Origin: RGDT01 sp964630925
Lineage (GTDB): Bacteria; Planctomycetota; Planctomycetia; Gemmatales; Gemmataceae
Reading direction: 5' to 3'
DNA length: 64,000 nt
NCBI GenBank assembly: GCA_964630925.1
Contig: CAZVZK010000001.1
Location: forward strand, 124,001-188,000
Below, one piece after another: positions 35,181 to 43,611 of this stretch. Position 1 is the stretch's first letter. Every line of letters begins with the position of its first letter. A program made the translations under genes and the position numbers. The notes beneath the pieces were generated by a model. That model was given only the letters and a program-made list of their open reading frames with translations, had not been told where the DNA came from and ran no database searches.

Positions 35181-36344
35181 TCACCCGGCCAGGAAGCGCG
35201 CCGCCACGTCGTAGAACCCCTCCGCCAGGTGCGTGCAGCGCACCACGCGCGCCCGCACGCGGATCGGCCCCTCGTCGGGGCCCTGCGGCAGCGTCAGACG
35301 CACCTCCGACACCGGCAGGTGCTTGGTCGTGAAGAACGCGATCCCGCCGCGCGACAGGTCGCGCCCGAACCCGCGCGTCTCCGTGCCGTCGTCCGCCTCC
35401 ACGCCGATGCACTCCGTGTACGGCAGCCGCGCCGCCGCACGCTTCTCCGCCAGCGGCCTCTGGCTGTCCGCGATGCGGCTGACCAGGGCGTGCACCACCG
35501 CCAGCTCGCGCGGCGCGTCCGCCGCCGCCGGAGGCGCCTCGAAGCGGCAGCCGACCTCCAGGACGTTCTCACTCAGGGCGTGCCAGTGCCGCACCTCGGC
35601 CGGCACCTGGATCGGCTCACCCGACTCCGTGGGGATCGTCACCAGCACGCGCCCCTGCGCCGCGAGGTGCGTCTGCAAGAGCCCGATCCCGCCCAGGGAG
35701 ATGTTCCGCGTCAGCGCCGTCGTCCCCTCCGACCACGCCACCGCCCCGTCCGGCCGGATCGGCGTCACCTGCACCGTCTGCTGGAACGGCATGCGCGTGT
35801 CGCCCCGGTTCTCGTCCGGCTGCCGCCGCAGCATGAGCGTCAGACGCCGGCCGTTGTCCTCGTAGTGCATCCCGTCCGTGAACGCCCGGATCATGATGAG
35901 CCCGCGTCCGGATGGCCGCAAGTGGTCCGGCGGCTCGTCCAAACGCCGCAGCGCCGCCTCCGCGTCGAACCCCGCCCCCTGGTCGGCGATCACCCACCGC
36001 AGCGCCGCCCCGTCGTAGGCGGCCCGGATGTCCACCATCCGGCAGGCGTAACTCGCGTCGGCGCACCGGGCCGTCAGCGCGTCGGCGAACTCGCGGTCGC
36101 CCTGCTCCTTGAGCGCCGAGCTGATCCCCAGGTTGCCGTGGACGATGGCATTCGTGACCGCCTCGACCAGGGCGAGCGTGACCTTCATCGAGCGGTTGGG
36201 GTGCAGCGCACCGCACAGCGCGGCGCGGTTCACGAGGTAATCGACCGTCGGCTCGATCCACTCCGGCAGGCTGGGGATGCGCAGATGGCAGTGGTCGGCG
36301 ACGACGGCCTCGGGCAGCTCGGGGGCTGAGGATTCGCTGCTCAT
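35181..36344 (-). CDS. HATPase regulator fused to two PilZ domains
   Basis: A 387-residue cytoplasmic protein with three domains. Residues 15-175 form an anti-sigma/RsbW-like GHKL ATPase: N-box EAVTNAIVHGN (61-71), G1 DQGAGF (121-126) and G2 GRGLIMIRAF (147-154). Two PilZ domains follow. Both keep the c-di-GMP motifs: R180xxxR184 with N214xSxxG219, and R302xxxR306 with D329xSxxG334. The likely role is a kinase or anti-anti-sigma switch that reads c-di-GMP. No partner sigma or anti-anti-sigma gene is adjacent. It lies 18 bases downstream (on its own strand) of nothing closer than Nif3, from which it is divergent. Confidence 0.88.
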   Translation of the reverse strand: MSSESSAPELPEAVVADHCHLRIPSLPEWIEPTVDYLVNRAALCGALHPNRSMKVTLALVEAVTNAIVHGNLGISSALKEQGDREFADALTARCADASYACRMVDIRAAYDGAALRWVIADQGAGFDAEAALRRLDEPPDHLRPSGRGLIMIRAFTDGMHYEDNGRRLTLMLRRQPDENRGDTRMPFQQTVQVTPIRPDGAVAWSEGTTALTRNISLGGIGLLQTHLAAQGRVLVTIPTESGEPIQVPAEVRHWHALSENVLEVGCRFEAPPAAADAPRELAVVHALVSRIADSQRPLAEKRAAARLPYTECIGVEADDGTETRGFGRDLSRGGIAFFTTKHLPVSEVRLTLPQGPDEGPIRVRARVVRCTHLAEGFYDVAARFLAG

Positions 36345-36481
36345 GGGTGCCAGGCGGGGGTGGGGCGACGTTCACGTTAAGGCGTCTATCGTATCAGGAC
36401 CGCCTGGCGGACAAACCTCCGCCGGCACCCGCCGGGTGCACGGACACCTCGCCCCACCGTCACGCACGGAGTAATCCCCCC

Positions 36482-37585
36482 ATGCCGACCCTCGCCAGCG
36501 TCCTGTCCTTCCTCGAATCCTTCGCCCCCCCCGCCCTGGCCGCCGACTGGGACAACGTCGGCCTCCTCCTCGGCTCCCGCTCCGGCGAATGCCCGCGCGT
36601 GATGACGTGCCTGGACCTCACGCCCGCCGTCGCCGCCGAGGCCGCCTCCGCCAGCGCTTCCCTCGTCGTGCCGCACCATCCAATCCTGTTCAAGGGCGCC
36701 AAGCGCCTGACCGCCGACACCGCCGAGGGGGAGGTCGTGCTACGCCTCGCCGCCGCCGGGGTGGCCGTGTGGTCAGCCCACACCGCGTTCGACAACTGCA
36801 AGGGCGGCATCAACGACCACATCGCCGGCCTGTTGGGCTTGCAGGACATCGCCCCGCTGCGCCGCCGCGACGCCGGCCCCAGGCGTGTCAAGATCGTGGC
36901 CTTCGTCCCCGACGCCGACCTCGCGAAGGTTTCGGACGCCCTCTTCGCCGCCGGCGCGGGCCGCATCGGCGAGTACGCCGAGTGCAGCTACCGCATCAAC
37001 GGGACGGGCACGTTCCGCGGGTCGGACGCCAGTAACCCGACGGTCGGCCAGAAGGGCCGCCGGGAGGAGGTGGCCGAATGGCGGCTGGAGGTGGTCTGCC
37101 CCGAATCACGCCTGTACGACGCCGTGCGCGCGATGCGGGCCGCCCACTCCTACGAGGAACCGGCGTTCGACGTGTACCCGCTCGCGGCGGTGCCGGGGCC
37201 GGGGGAGGGCCGCGTCGGCACCCTCCCCGACGCGGTGCCACTGGCTGACCTCGCCCGCCGGACGCGGACGGCCCTGTCATCAGGCCCCGTCGGCGTGGTC
37301 GGCGACAAGACGCGCGCCGTGCGCCGCGTCGCCCTCGCATGCGGCGCGGCGGGGGAGTACCTCGGCGACGCGGCGCGGGCGAATGCCGACGTCTTCCTCA
37401 CCGGCGAGGTGCGCCACCACGATTGCCTCGCCGCGCAGGCGCGAGGCGTGGCCCTCATCCTGCCGGGCCACCACGCCACGGAGCGGCCCGGCGTCGAGAT
37501 ACTGGCGCGGCGCATCGGCGAGGCGTTCCCCGACGTGCGCGCCTGGGCCAGCGAGGCCGAACACCCACCCGTGGGGTGGGAGTGA
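36482..37585 (+). CDS. Nif3-like dinuclear metal centre protein
   Basis: A 367-residue member of the Nif3/YbgI (DUF34) family, with a hexameric ring fold and two metals per subunit. Landmarks are DWDNVGLLLGS, VVPHHPILFKGAKRL, WSAHTAFDNCKGGIN, then near the C-terminus TGEVRHHDCL and PGHHATERPG. An inserted central domain (about residues 125-245) corresponds to the PII-like insert found in longer members. The function is unsettled; a role in cofactor or nucleotide repair has been proposed for the family. It is divergent from the ATPase-PilZ gene. Confidence 0.93.
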   Translation: MPTLASVLSFLESFAPPALAADWDNVGLLLGSRSGECPRVMTCLDLTPAVAAEAASASASLVVPHHPILFKGAKRLTADTAEGEVVLRLAAAGVAVWSAHTAFDNCKGGINDHIAGLLGLQDIAPLRRRDAGPRRVKIVAFVPDADLAKVSDALFAAGAGRIGEYAECSYRINGTGTFRGSDASNPTVGQKGRREEVAEWRLEVVCPESRLYDAVRAMRAAHSYEEPAFDVYPLAAVPGPGEGRVGTLPDAVPLADLARRTRTALSSGPVGVVGDKTRAVRRVALACGAAGEYLGDAARANADVFLTGEVRHHDCLAAQARGVALILPGHHATERPGVEILARRIGEAFPDVRAWASEAEHPPVGWE

Positions 37586-37589
37586 GCAA

Positions 37590-37781
37590 CCTCACCCCCT
37601 AACCCCCTCTCCGAAGCGGAGAGGGGGGATCGCAAGAGTGAGAAGAGTGGCGGAGGCGAGGTGTGCGCCTACCCTGTTGGATGAGGCGATTCAAGGGACG
37701 CGCACACCTCCCCTCCGCGCAGGCGATGCTCTCCCGACTCCCCCCTCTCCGCTTCGGAGAGGGGGGTTGGGGGGGGTGAGG
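37590..37781. repeat. Nested inverted-repeat element, MITE/REP-like
   Basis: The outer arms of about 40 bases (37590-37628 and 37739-37781) are near-perfect complements. Each has the core CCCCTCTCCG with AAGCGGAGAGGGGG or its reverse, so each arm is also a palindrome. Inside, GCGGAGG/CCTCCGC (37650, 37712) and GAGGTGTGCGC/GCGCACACCTC (37658, 37700) pair too. The whole 192 bases fold as one long rod. It sits between two convergent stops. Confidence 0.8.
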
Positions 37782-37794
37782 TAGTCGCCCCCCG

Positions 37795-39876
37795 TCACTT
37801 CTTGGCGAAGCGATAGATGCCCTTGCCGTCCGGCGTCTTCGTCAGGAGGTACACCTCGCCTGCCTCGTCCTCGCCGAAGCTGAACACCGGGAAGCCGCCC
37901 GCGCCGCGGATCTGGTGGTTCCCCGTGACCTTCTTCGCCTTCGCGTCGTAGGCCAGCGCCCACACGTAGCCGCTGACGTAGTCCGCGTAGACGTATTTGC
38001 CGACGAGGTCCGGCACGGCCTTGCCGCGGTAGACGTGGCCGCCGGTGATCGACTTGCCGAGGTCGTGGTGGTACTCCCAGATCGGCTCGATGGCCGTCTT
38101 CGGCATGTCCGAGCCGGCGCCGAAGTTGCCGAACGGGTGCAGGCCCTCACGCGGCTTCCAGCCATAGTCCCCGCCCCTGGTCACGATGTCGATCTCCTCC
38201 CACAGGTTCTGGCCCACGTCGGCGCACCACAGCGCCCCGCCCTCGCGGTCGAAGCTGATCCGCCAGGGGTTGCGGAACCCGTACGCATAGATCTCCGGCT
38301 TCTCCCCGTCCTTGCCCTCGGCATAGGGGTTGTCGGCGGGGATCGCGTAGGGCAGCTTGTCGCCCTTCTTGCTGACGTCGATCCGCAGGATCTTGCCCAG
38401 CCAGGACTTGAGGTTCTGGGCGTTGTTGAAGGGGTCGTTGGCCGCCCCGCCGTCCCCGACGGCGATGTACAGGAGGCCGTCCGGCCCGAACACCAGGGTG
38501 CCGCCGTCGTGGTTCCAGAACGGCTTGGCGAAGGTCATCAGCACCTCCTCCGACTTCGGGTCGGCCTTGCCGTCCTTCGCCGTGAAGCGCGAGAGGCGGT
38601 TGACCATCTCCTTCTCCGACTTGCGCTTCGGCGTGTAGTAGACGTAGAATTGGCCGGTCTTCTTGAAGTCCGGCGGGAACGCCAGGCCGAGGAAGCCCTC
38701 CTCGTCCGACGTGTCGCGGTACAGCACGCGGTCCTGGATGTCGAGGAAAACGGGCGCCGTCTTGTCGCCGTCCTTGAAGACGTGGACGACGCCGTGCTGC
38801 GTCGCCAGGAAGATGCGCCCCGAGCCGTCGCCGGCGTGGGTCAGCACGATGGGCCGCTGCGGGACGACCCGGCCCCTGGCGTCCACACCCTCCCAGCCCT
38901 CCCACTTGATGTCCTTGAACGCGGGCTCGATCTTCACGTCCAGCGCCTTCTCGTCGAACCCCTTGGGCGTGGCCGGGACCGCGTACAGCGCCCCGCCCAG
39001 CATGTCCGGGACCAGGATGGACTTGCCGTCCTTCGACAGGCAGATGTCGGCGGCCGACTTGAAGCCCTCGGCCACGAGCCTGGGCTTGTCGCCCGTCCGC
39101 TCGATCACGAACAGTTTGCCGCCCTTCCAGTCGGAGAGGAAGAGGCGGCCCCACATGTCGAAGGTGATGCCGTCGGCGTGGCCGAAGCCGTCGGCCACCT
39201 CGGCCGTCTTGCCGTCCTTGAGGGCGACGCGGAGGAGCTTGCCCGTGTGGGCGTCCAGCACGTCGAGGTGGTACTCGCTGACGAGGCGGAGGCCGTTGGT
39301 GCCCTGGATGAGGGGGGACTTCTCGCCGTCCACCAGCACGTCGGCCTTCGCCATCGGGATCATCATGCGGCCCTTGACGATGGGGCTGAAGCGGAAGACC
39401 CTGGAGCCCTTGCCCGTGAGGCCGTCCTTGCCGAAGACGCCGGAGTCGCTGACGTACAGGTGGCCCTTGGCGTCGGCCTCGATGTCGTTGAGGAAGTTCG
39501 GCTTGACGGGGAAGTCCTCGGGCTTCTTGAACACCGACGTCTTCCCCTTGAGGTCGATGCGGATGACCTTGTCGATGTCGGCGACGAAGAACGCGCCGGC
39601 GGTGGGGACGAAGACGATGCCCTTGGGGTCGTCGAGGCCGGCGGCGAACTCGACGGCCTTGCCGTCCTTGATGACGACGACGGAGCCGTCGCCCTTGGTG
39701 CCGAACTCGCCGATGCAGGTGACGTAAGGGAGGCCGCCGGGCCCGATGCAGACGGACTCGGGCATCTTCAGCCCCGTGACGAGGGGCTTCAGCTCGGCCT
39801 TGGTGGCGACGAGGGTCGGGCCTTCGGCGCGGGCGAGGCCGGCCAGGGCCAGGGTGATCAGGGCCAGGGTGCGCAT
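37795..39876 (-). CDS. SMP-30/NHL propeller fused to PQQ-type sugar dehydrogenase
   Basis: A 693-residue secreted protein (signal MRTLALITLALAGLARA). Residues about 25-320 form an SMP-30/gluconolactonase-like six-bladed propeller (PESVCIGPGGLPYVTC, PNFLNDIEADAKGHLYVSDS). Residues about 330-690 match soluble glucose/sorbosone dehydrogenases (GDGSGRIFLATQHGVVHVFK, GFLGLAFPPDF, WNHDGGTLVFGPDGLLYIAV, GDGGAANDPFNNAQ, YGFRNPWRISFDR, ADVGQNLWEEIDI, GGDYGWKPREG). It probably oxidises or binds sugars in the periplasm with PQQ; no PQQ synthesis genes are here. Confidence 0.92.
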   Translation of the reverse strand: MRTLALITLALAGLARAEGPTLVATKAELKPLVTGLKMPESVCIGPGGLPYVTCIGEFGTKGDGSVVVIKDGKAVEFAAGLDDPKGIVFVPTAGAFFVADIDKVIRIDLKGKTSVFKKPEDFPVKPNFLNDIEADAKGHLYVSDSGVFGKDGLTGKGSRVFRFSPIVKGRMMIPMAKADVLVDGEKSPLIQGTNGLRLVSEYHLDVLDAHTGKLLRVALKDGKTAEVADGFGHADGITFDMWGRLFLSDWKGGKLFVIERTGDKPRLVAEGFKSAADICLSKDGKSILVPDMLGGALYAVPATPKGFDEKALDVKIEPAFKDIKWEGWEGVDARGRVVPQRPIVLTHAGDGSGRIFLATQHGVVHVFKDGDKTAPVFLDIQDRVLYRDTSDEEGFLGLAFPPDFKKTGQFYVYYTPKRKSEKEMVNRLSRFTAKDGKADPKSEEVLMTFAKPFWNHDGGTLVFGPDGLLYIAVGDGGAANDPFNNAQNLKSWLGKILRIDVSKKGDKLPYAIPADNPYAEGKDGEKPEIYAYGFRNPWRISFDREGGALWCADVGQNLWEEIDIVTRGGDYGWKPREGLHPFGNFGAGSDMPKTAIEPIWEYHHDLGKSITGGHVYRGKAVPDLVGKYVYADYVSGYVWALAYDAKAKKVTGNHQIRGAGGFPVFSFGEDEAGEVYLLTKTPDGKGIYRFAKK

Positions 39877-39942
39877 GGGTTGAGAGCCTCTCCTTGTGAG
39901 GGGTTCGAGGTGGGGTTGTTGTAGAGAAGCGCCGCGGATCGG

Positions 39943-41385
39943 TCACTCGATGTCGCCGGCGTACAGGTACTCCTCGCCGCCGAAATCGCCGTCCGTGTCA
40001 CCCGCCGTCCACTGGCGGTCCACGTTCACACTTACGCCCGTGGCCCGCAGGGCGGCGATGCCGGCGGCGGTCATGCAGTTGTGGACCAGGTCCAGCCTCT
40101 TCAGCCGCTTCAGGTCCGGGCACGCGGCGAAGAGCTGCGCGCCCTTGTCGGTGATGCAGCCGTGCCGCAGGTCGAGCGTCTCCAGCCGCTTGAGGATGCC
40201 GGAATCGACGATCTCCTTGACGCCCTTGTCCCCGGCGTCGGAGAGGCGGAGCTGGAGATGCTTGAGCGCCGGGAGGTTGGTTGAGCGGACGACGGCGCGG
40301 ATCTCCGGCAGGCGGATGTAGGGGTGCTCGTCGTCCATCGCGTGCGGGTGGCAGCGGATCTCCTCCAGGTTCTTCATCGCCGGGTTCTTCGCCAGCCGGG
40401 CCAGCGGATAGCTGTCGTTGTGGTACAGCCACAGGACACGCAGGCGCGGCAGGGTGCGCAGGGAGAAGATCTCGCCGGCATCGACGTTGTGGGCGAGGAG
40501 GTATAGCTCCTCCAGCTCCGGCATCATCTTGACGACGCCCGCCACGCCGTCGCCGGAGGTGTGGCAGGAGATGGCCCCGTCGTCCGCGTCGCGCTCGTCG
40601 GCGGCGGACACCGGCTCGCCGAGGCGGAACGAGCGCACGTTGCCCAGGTACGGCGACTTCAGCAGCGGGTAGAGCTGCGCGGTGTACTCGTCGGCCTCCT
40701 CGGGGATGTCGTCACCGGGCTTGTATTCGGAAGCCTCCTCGAAGCGGTTGTCGGAGAGGATCAGCGTGTGGAGCAGGCGCAGTGCCGGCGAGCGGGCGAG
40801 GATGCGCATGTCCTCGACGCCGTAGTTGGACAGCTCCAGCGTGTGCAGCCAGCCGCGGGCGAAGGTGTACTTCGCCTTGAGCGTCCGCCACTCGTGCTCG
40901 GGGTGCGGCTTCGGGTCGATGATCATCTCGCCCAGCTCGCCGAGCCACGCGGCCTCGTGCTTCTTGCGGAACTTCGTCTCCTGCGCCTTGAGCTTCTTGC
41001 GCGCGGCGGCGTCGAGCTTCGGGTCTTCGAGGGAGAGCTGGAGGCGGATGAAGTCGCCGAGGGGGTCCTTCTGGTCGGTGAGCCAGTCGGCGTAGGCCAT
41101 CGTGTTGGCGAGGTCGTCGGGGCTCTCGACGAGGGCCGCCTCGAGCGCGTCGCGCAGGCCGCCGGCGGGTTTGGCGGCGGGCGTGGTCTCCTTGTAGCCC
41201 TTGCCGAGCTTCTCGGCGACGAGCCTGTCATGCTCCTTTTGGGCCCGGGCGTCGTCGGCGAAGGTCTTGGTCTGCGACGTGCCGGCCGTGCCCTGCCGGC
41301 CGTAGGTGACGGTGAACGACGCCCCGGAGAGGGCGATGTTCCAGAACTTGTGCGACGTGGCGTCGCTGTAGGTGAACGTCCGCAT
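39943..41385 (-). CDS. WGR + TIGR02996 + LRR protein
   Basis: A 480-residue protein, the last of four tandem paralogues. It differs from them by an N-terminal WGR-type domain (residues 1-65: FWNIALSGASFTVTYGRQGT then KTFADDARAQKEHDRLVAEK), a module seen in PARPs and bacterial repair-linked proteins. TIGR02996 follows (LRDALEAALVESPDDLANTM, AYADWLTDQKDPLGDFIRLQ). Leucine-rich repeats come after it, ending with LKRLDLVHNCMTAAGIAALR. No signal peptide. The ATG 41385 lies 14 bases after the previous stop. It probably binds proteins or nucleic acid; partners are unknown. Confidence 0.9.
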   Translation of the reverse strand: MRTFTYSDATSHKFWNIALSGASFTVTYGRQGTAGTSQTKTFADDARAQKEHDRLVAEKLGKGYKETTPAAKPAGGLRDALEAALVESPDDLANTMAYADWLTDQKDPLGDFIRLQLSLEDPKLDAAARKKLKAQETKFRKKHEAAWLGELGEMIIDPKPHPEHEWRTLKAKYTFARGWLHTLELSNYGVEDMRILARSPALRLLHTLILSDNRFEEASEYKPGDDIPEEADEYTAQLYPLLKSPYLGNVRSFRLGEPVSAADERDADDGAISCHTSGDGVAGVVKMMPELEELYLLAHNVDAGEIFSLRTLPRLRVLWLYHNDSYPLARLAKNPAMKNLEEIRCHPHAMDDEHPYIRLPEIRAVVRSTNLPALKHLQLRLSDAGDKGVKEIVDSGILKRLETLDLRHGCITDKGAQLFAACPDLKRLKRLDLVHNCMTAAGIAALRATGVSVNVDRQWTAGDTDGDFGGEEYLYAGDIE

Positions 41386-41399
41386 GCGGCCCCCCGTGG

Positions 41400-42440
41400 T
41401 CACTCCATGATGTCGTCGAACCGGCCGCCGCCCTCGCCGTGGCTCCGCCTCGGCCTCGGCTGGCGCTGGCCCCACGTCTCGACGCGGACGCCGAACGCCC
41501 GCAGGGCCGCGGCCCCGGCCTCCGTGACCGGGTTGTCGCCCAGATGCACGACCAGCCCTTCGCCCAGGTGCGGCGACGCGGCCAGCGCCCGCGCCCCCGC
41601 GTCGCTGACGCGGCCGTGCGTCAGGTCCAGCAGCCGCAGCCGGGCCAGGTTCGCCGAGGCGGCCAGGGCGGCCATCCCCGCGTCCCCGACGTTGTTGTAG
41701 TGCAGGACGAGGGATTCAAGCCGAGACGCGGCACGCGAGCCGACGAGGGCCGAGAACCCGACGTTGGTGACCGCCGGGTACGCCCACGCCCGGCGCGAGG
41801 GCCGGATGTCGAGGGACACGGGCGCGGCCACGTCGTTGGCCGCCAGCCTTTCCAGCGGGTAGCGGGCCTGCTCGTGGAGGGTGAGGGTGTGGAGGCGGCG
41901 GAGAGGCAGCGACAGCAGTCCGGCCACATCGTCGAAGCCGGCCCACCGGATGTCAAGACGCTCCAGAGCGGTCATGCCCTTCAACAGGCCCGGCAGGTGC
42001 GGGAGCCGCGCGTCCGGCGCGACCACGAGGTCGGCCAGCAGCCCTCCCGCTGGGCCGCCGAGGATCGCCCGCAGCGTCTCCTCGTCGCACCGCTCGATGG
42101 CCAACCGGTGGAGCCATCCCCGGCGGAACGTGCAGGTGAACCTGTCCGCCCCGGTCCAGCACACCTGGAGGGGGCCGGTGCCGGTGCGGGCCGGCTCGCG
42201 GAACGACGGCTCCAGCCCGCCCAGCCACCCGGCGACGTGGTCCGCCAGCAACGCCCGCTCGCGGCCCTCCAGCTCGGCGCGGTGGTCAGCCCTCCATGCC
42301 TGTTCGAGGGCCAACTGGGTCTGGATGAATTCGCCGCGCGGGTCGCCCTGTTCGGCGAGGTGGTCGCCGTAGGCCATGTGCGCGGCGAGGTCGTCGGGAT
42401 TCTCCCGCAACGCCGCCTCGAGCGCCCCGCGCAACGACAT
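41400..42440 (-). CDS. TIGR02996 + LRR protein, tandem copy 3
   Basis: A 346-residue protein beginning with the TIGR02996 domain (MSLRGALEAALRENPDDLAA then HMAYGDHLAEQGDPRGEFIQ). Degenerate leucine-rich repeats follow (LESLVLHYNNVGDAGMAAL, LRLLDLTHGRVSDAGARAL). It starts 3 bases after the stop of the preceding copy and ends 14 bases before the WGR copy, so all four should form one operon. Its N-terminal domain is closest to that of the copy at 43612 (both have the DDLAAHMAYGDHLAE core). Confidence 0.9.
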   Translation of the reverse strand: MSLRGALEAALRENPDDLAAHMAYGDHLAEQGDPRGEFIQTQLALEQAWRADHRAELEGRERALLADHVAGWLGGLEPSFREPARTGTGPLQVCWTGADRFTCTFRRGWLHRLAIERCDEETLRAILGGPAGGLLADLVVAPDARLPHLPGLLKGMTALERLDIRWAGFDDVAGLLSLPLRRLHTLTLHEQARYPLERLAANDVAAPVSLDIRPSRRAWAYPAVTNVGFSALVGSRAASRLESLVLHYNNVGDAGMAALAASANLARLRLLDLTHGRVSDAGARALAASPHLGEGLVVHLGDNPVTEAGAAALRAFGVRVETWGQRQPRPRRSHGEGGGRFDDIME

Positions 42441-42443
42441 GAC

Positions 42444-43607
42444 TCAATCCTCCTCGTCACCCAGGTGCTCGCCCGCGGCGACCTCCGCCGGCGTGTATTG
42501 CGCGTCGCTGAGGTCAAGCCGCGCCCCCGCCGCCCGCAGTGCCGCGAGGCCGGCCGGCGTCAGGGCGTTGCGGCCCACGTTGAGCGTGTGCGGGTGCGCG
42601 ATGTCGGGCGAGGCCGCCAGCGTCCGCGCCCCGGCGTCGGTGATCGTGCCCCAGTGCAGATCGAGGGTGACCAGGGTGCGGAGGACGCCGGACTCCACGA
42701 TGGCGGCCACCCCCTCGTCGCCGAAGTCGGTGCGGTGCAGATGGAGCGAAGAGAGCTTGGCGGCGTGCGGTGAGCGCAGCAGCGCCCGCAGGCCGGCCAG
42801 GGTGAGGATTGCCCGCCCTGTGCCGTCACCGCCGCCTGCCGGGTAGAGGTCGAGATGCCGCAGATTCCAGAGGCCCGTGTTGCCGGCCAGCGCTTCCAGT
42901 GGGCACGCACGCAGGCGGGTCATGCGGAGGTGGTACAGGGAGCGGAGCGGCGTGGAGCAGACGGCGCGGACGTCCACGTTATCGGCGAACAGGTTCAGGG
43001 CGAACACACGCGTCATGCGGGCGACGGCGGCCTCCACCCCCGCGCCGTCCAGCCGGAACTCGACGCCGTCCCGCCCGATCTGGAAGTTGCGGAGCCGCGG
43101 CAGGAAGGGCAGCCCGGCCAGCGCGTCCAGCGTCTCCCGCTCGGGGTCACAGTCCCACACCTCCAGCTCGCCAAGCAGCGCCGCCGTGGGGCAGCTCGCC
43201 AGGGCCTCCATCACACGCGGGTTGCTCTTCGGCAGGACGAGCGTATCGAGCCAGCCGCGAGTGAAGGAGTGGTCGAAGTCGGCGTAGTTGACGTGCGTCA
43301 GCCCGAACGCCTCGTCGCGCTCGACGAAGTCCCACTCCCTGTTCTTGCCCTCCCGGATCAGGAGCGGGGCGAGCGGCCCGAGCCACTCCGCCCGGTGACG
43401 GGACAGCAGCTCCTTCAGCCGGGCCTTGAGCGCGGCGAGGCGCTCGGGCGGGTGGGCGAGGCTCTCCAGGGCGATCTGGGTCTGGATCAGCTCGCCCCTC
43501 GGGTCGCCCTGCTCGGCGAGGTGGTCGCCGTAGGCATGATGGGCCGCATCGTCGGACGGGTCCTCGATGAGGGCGGCCTCCAGCGCCTCGCGCAACGACA
43601 TGGCCAC
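42444..43607 (-). CDS. TIGR02996 + LRR protein, tandem copy 2
   Basis: A 387-residue protein with the TIGR02996 start (SLREALEAALIEDPSDDAAH then HAYGDHLAEQGDPRGELIQ) and leucine-rich repeats (LSSLHLHRTDFGDEGVAAI, LVTLDLHWGTITDAGARTL). MAMSL offers two possible ATG starts six bases apart. It lies 4 bases after the first copy. Copy pairs share the sentence-like pattern 'GDHLAEQGDPRGE[LF]IQ', which shows recent common origin. Confidence 0.9.
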   Translation of the reverse strand: MAMSLREALEAALIEDPSDDAAHHAYGDHLAEQGDPRGELIQTQIALESLAHPPERLAALKARLKELLSRHRAEWLGPLAPLLIREGKNREWDFVERDEAFGLTHVNYADFDHSFTRGWLDTLVLPKSNPRVMEALASCPTAALLGELEVWDCDPERETLDALAGLPFLPRLRNFQIGRDGVEFRLDGAGVEAAVARMTRVFALNLFADNVDVRAVCSTPLRSLYHLRMTRLRACPLEALAGNTGLWNLRHLDLYPAGGGDGTGRAILTLAGLRALLRSPHAAKLSSLHLHRTDFGDEGVAAIVESGVLRTLVTLDLHWGTITDAGARTLAASPDIAHPHTLNVGRNALTPAGLAALRAAGARLDLSDAQYTPAEVAAGEHLGDEED

Positions 43608-43611
43608 GCCC

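Noticed and set aside
32745..36329. 1,194-codon plus-strand ORF opposite lhr and the PilZ gene
   Set aside because: Arg/His/Pro/Gln-rich mirror frame. Helicase and GHKL/PilZ motifs lie in the minus-strand frames.
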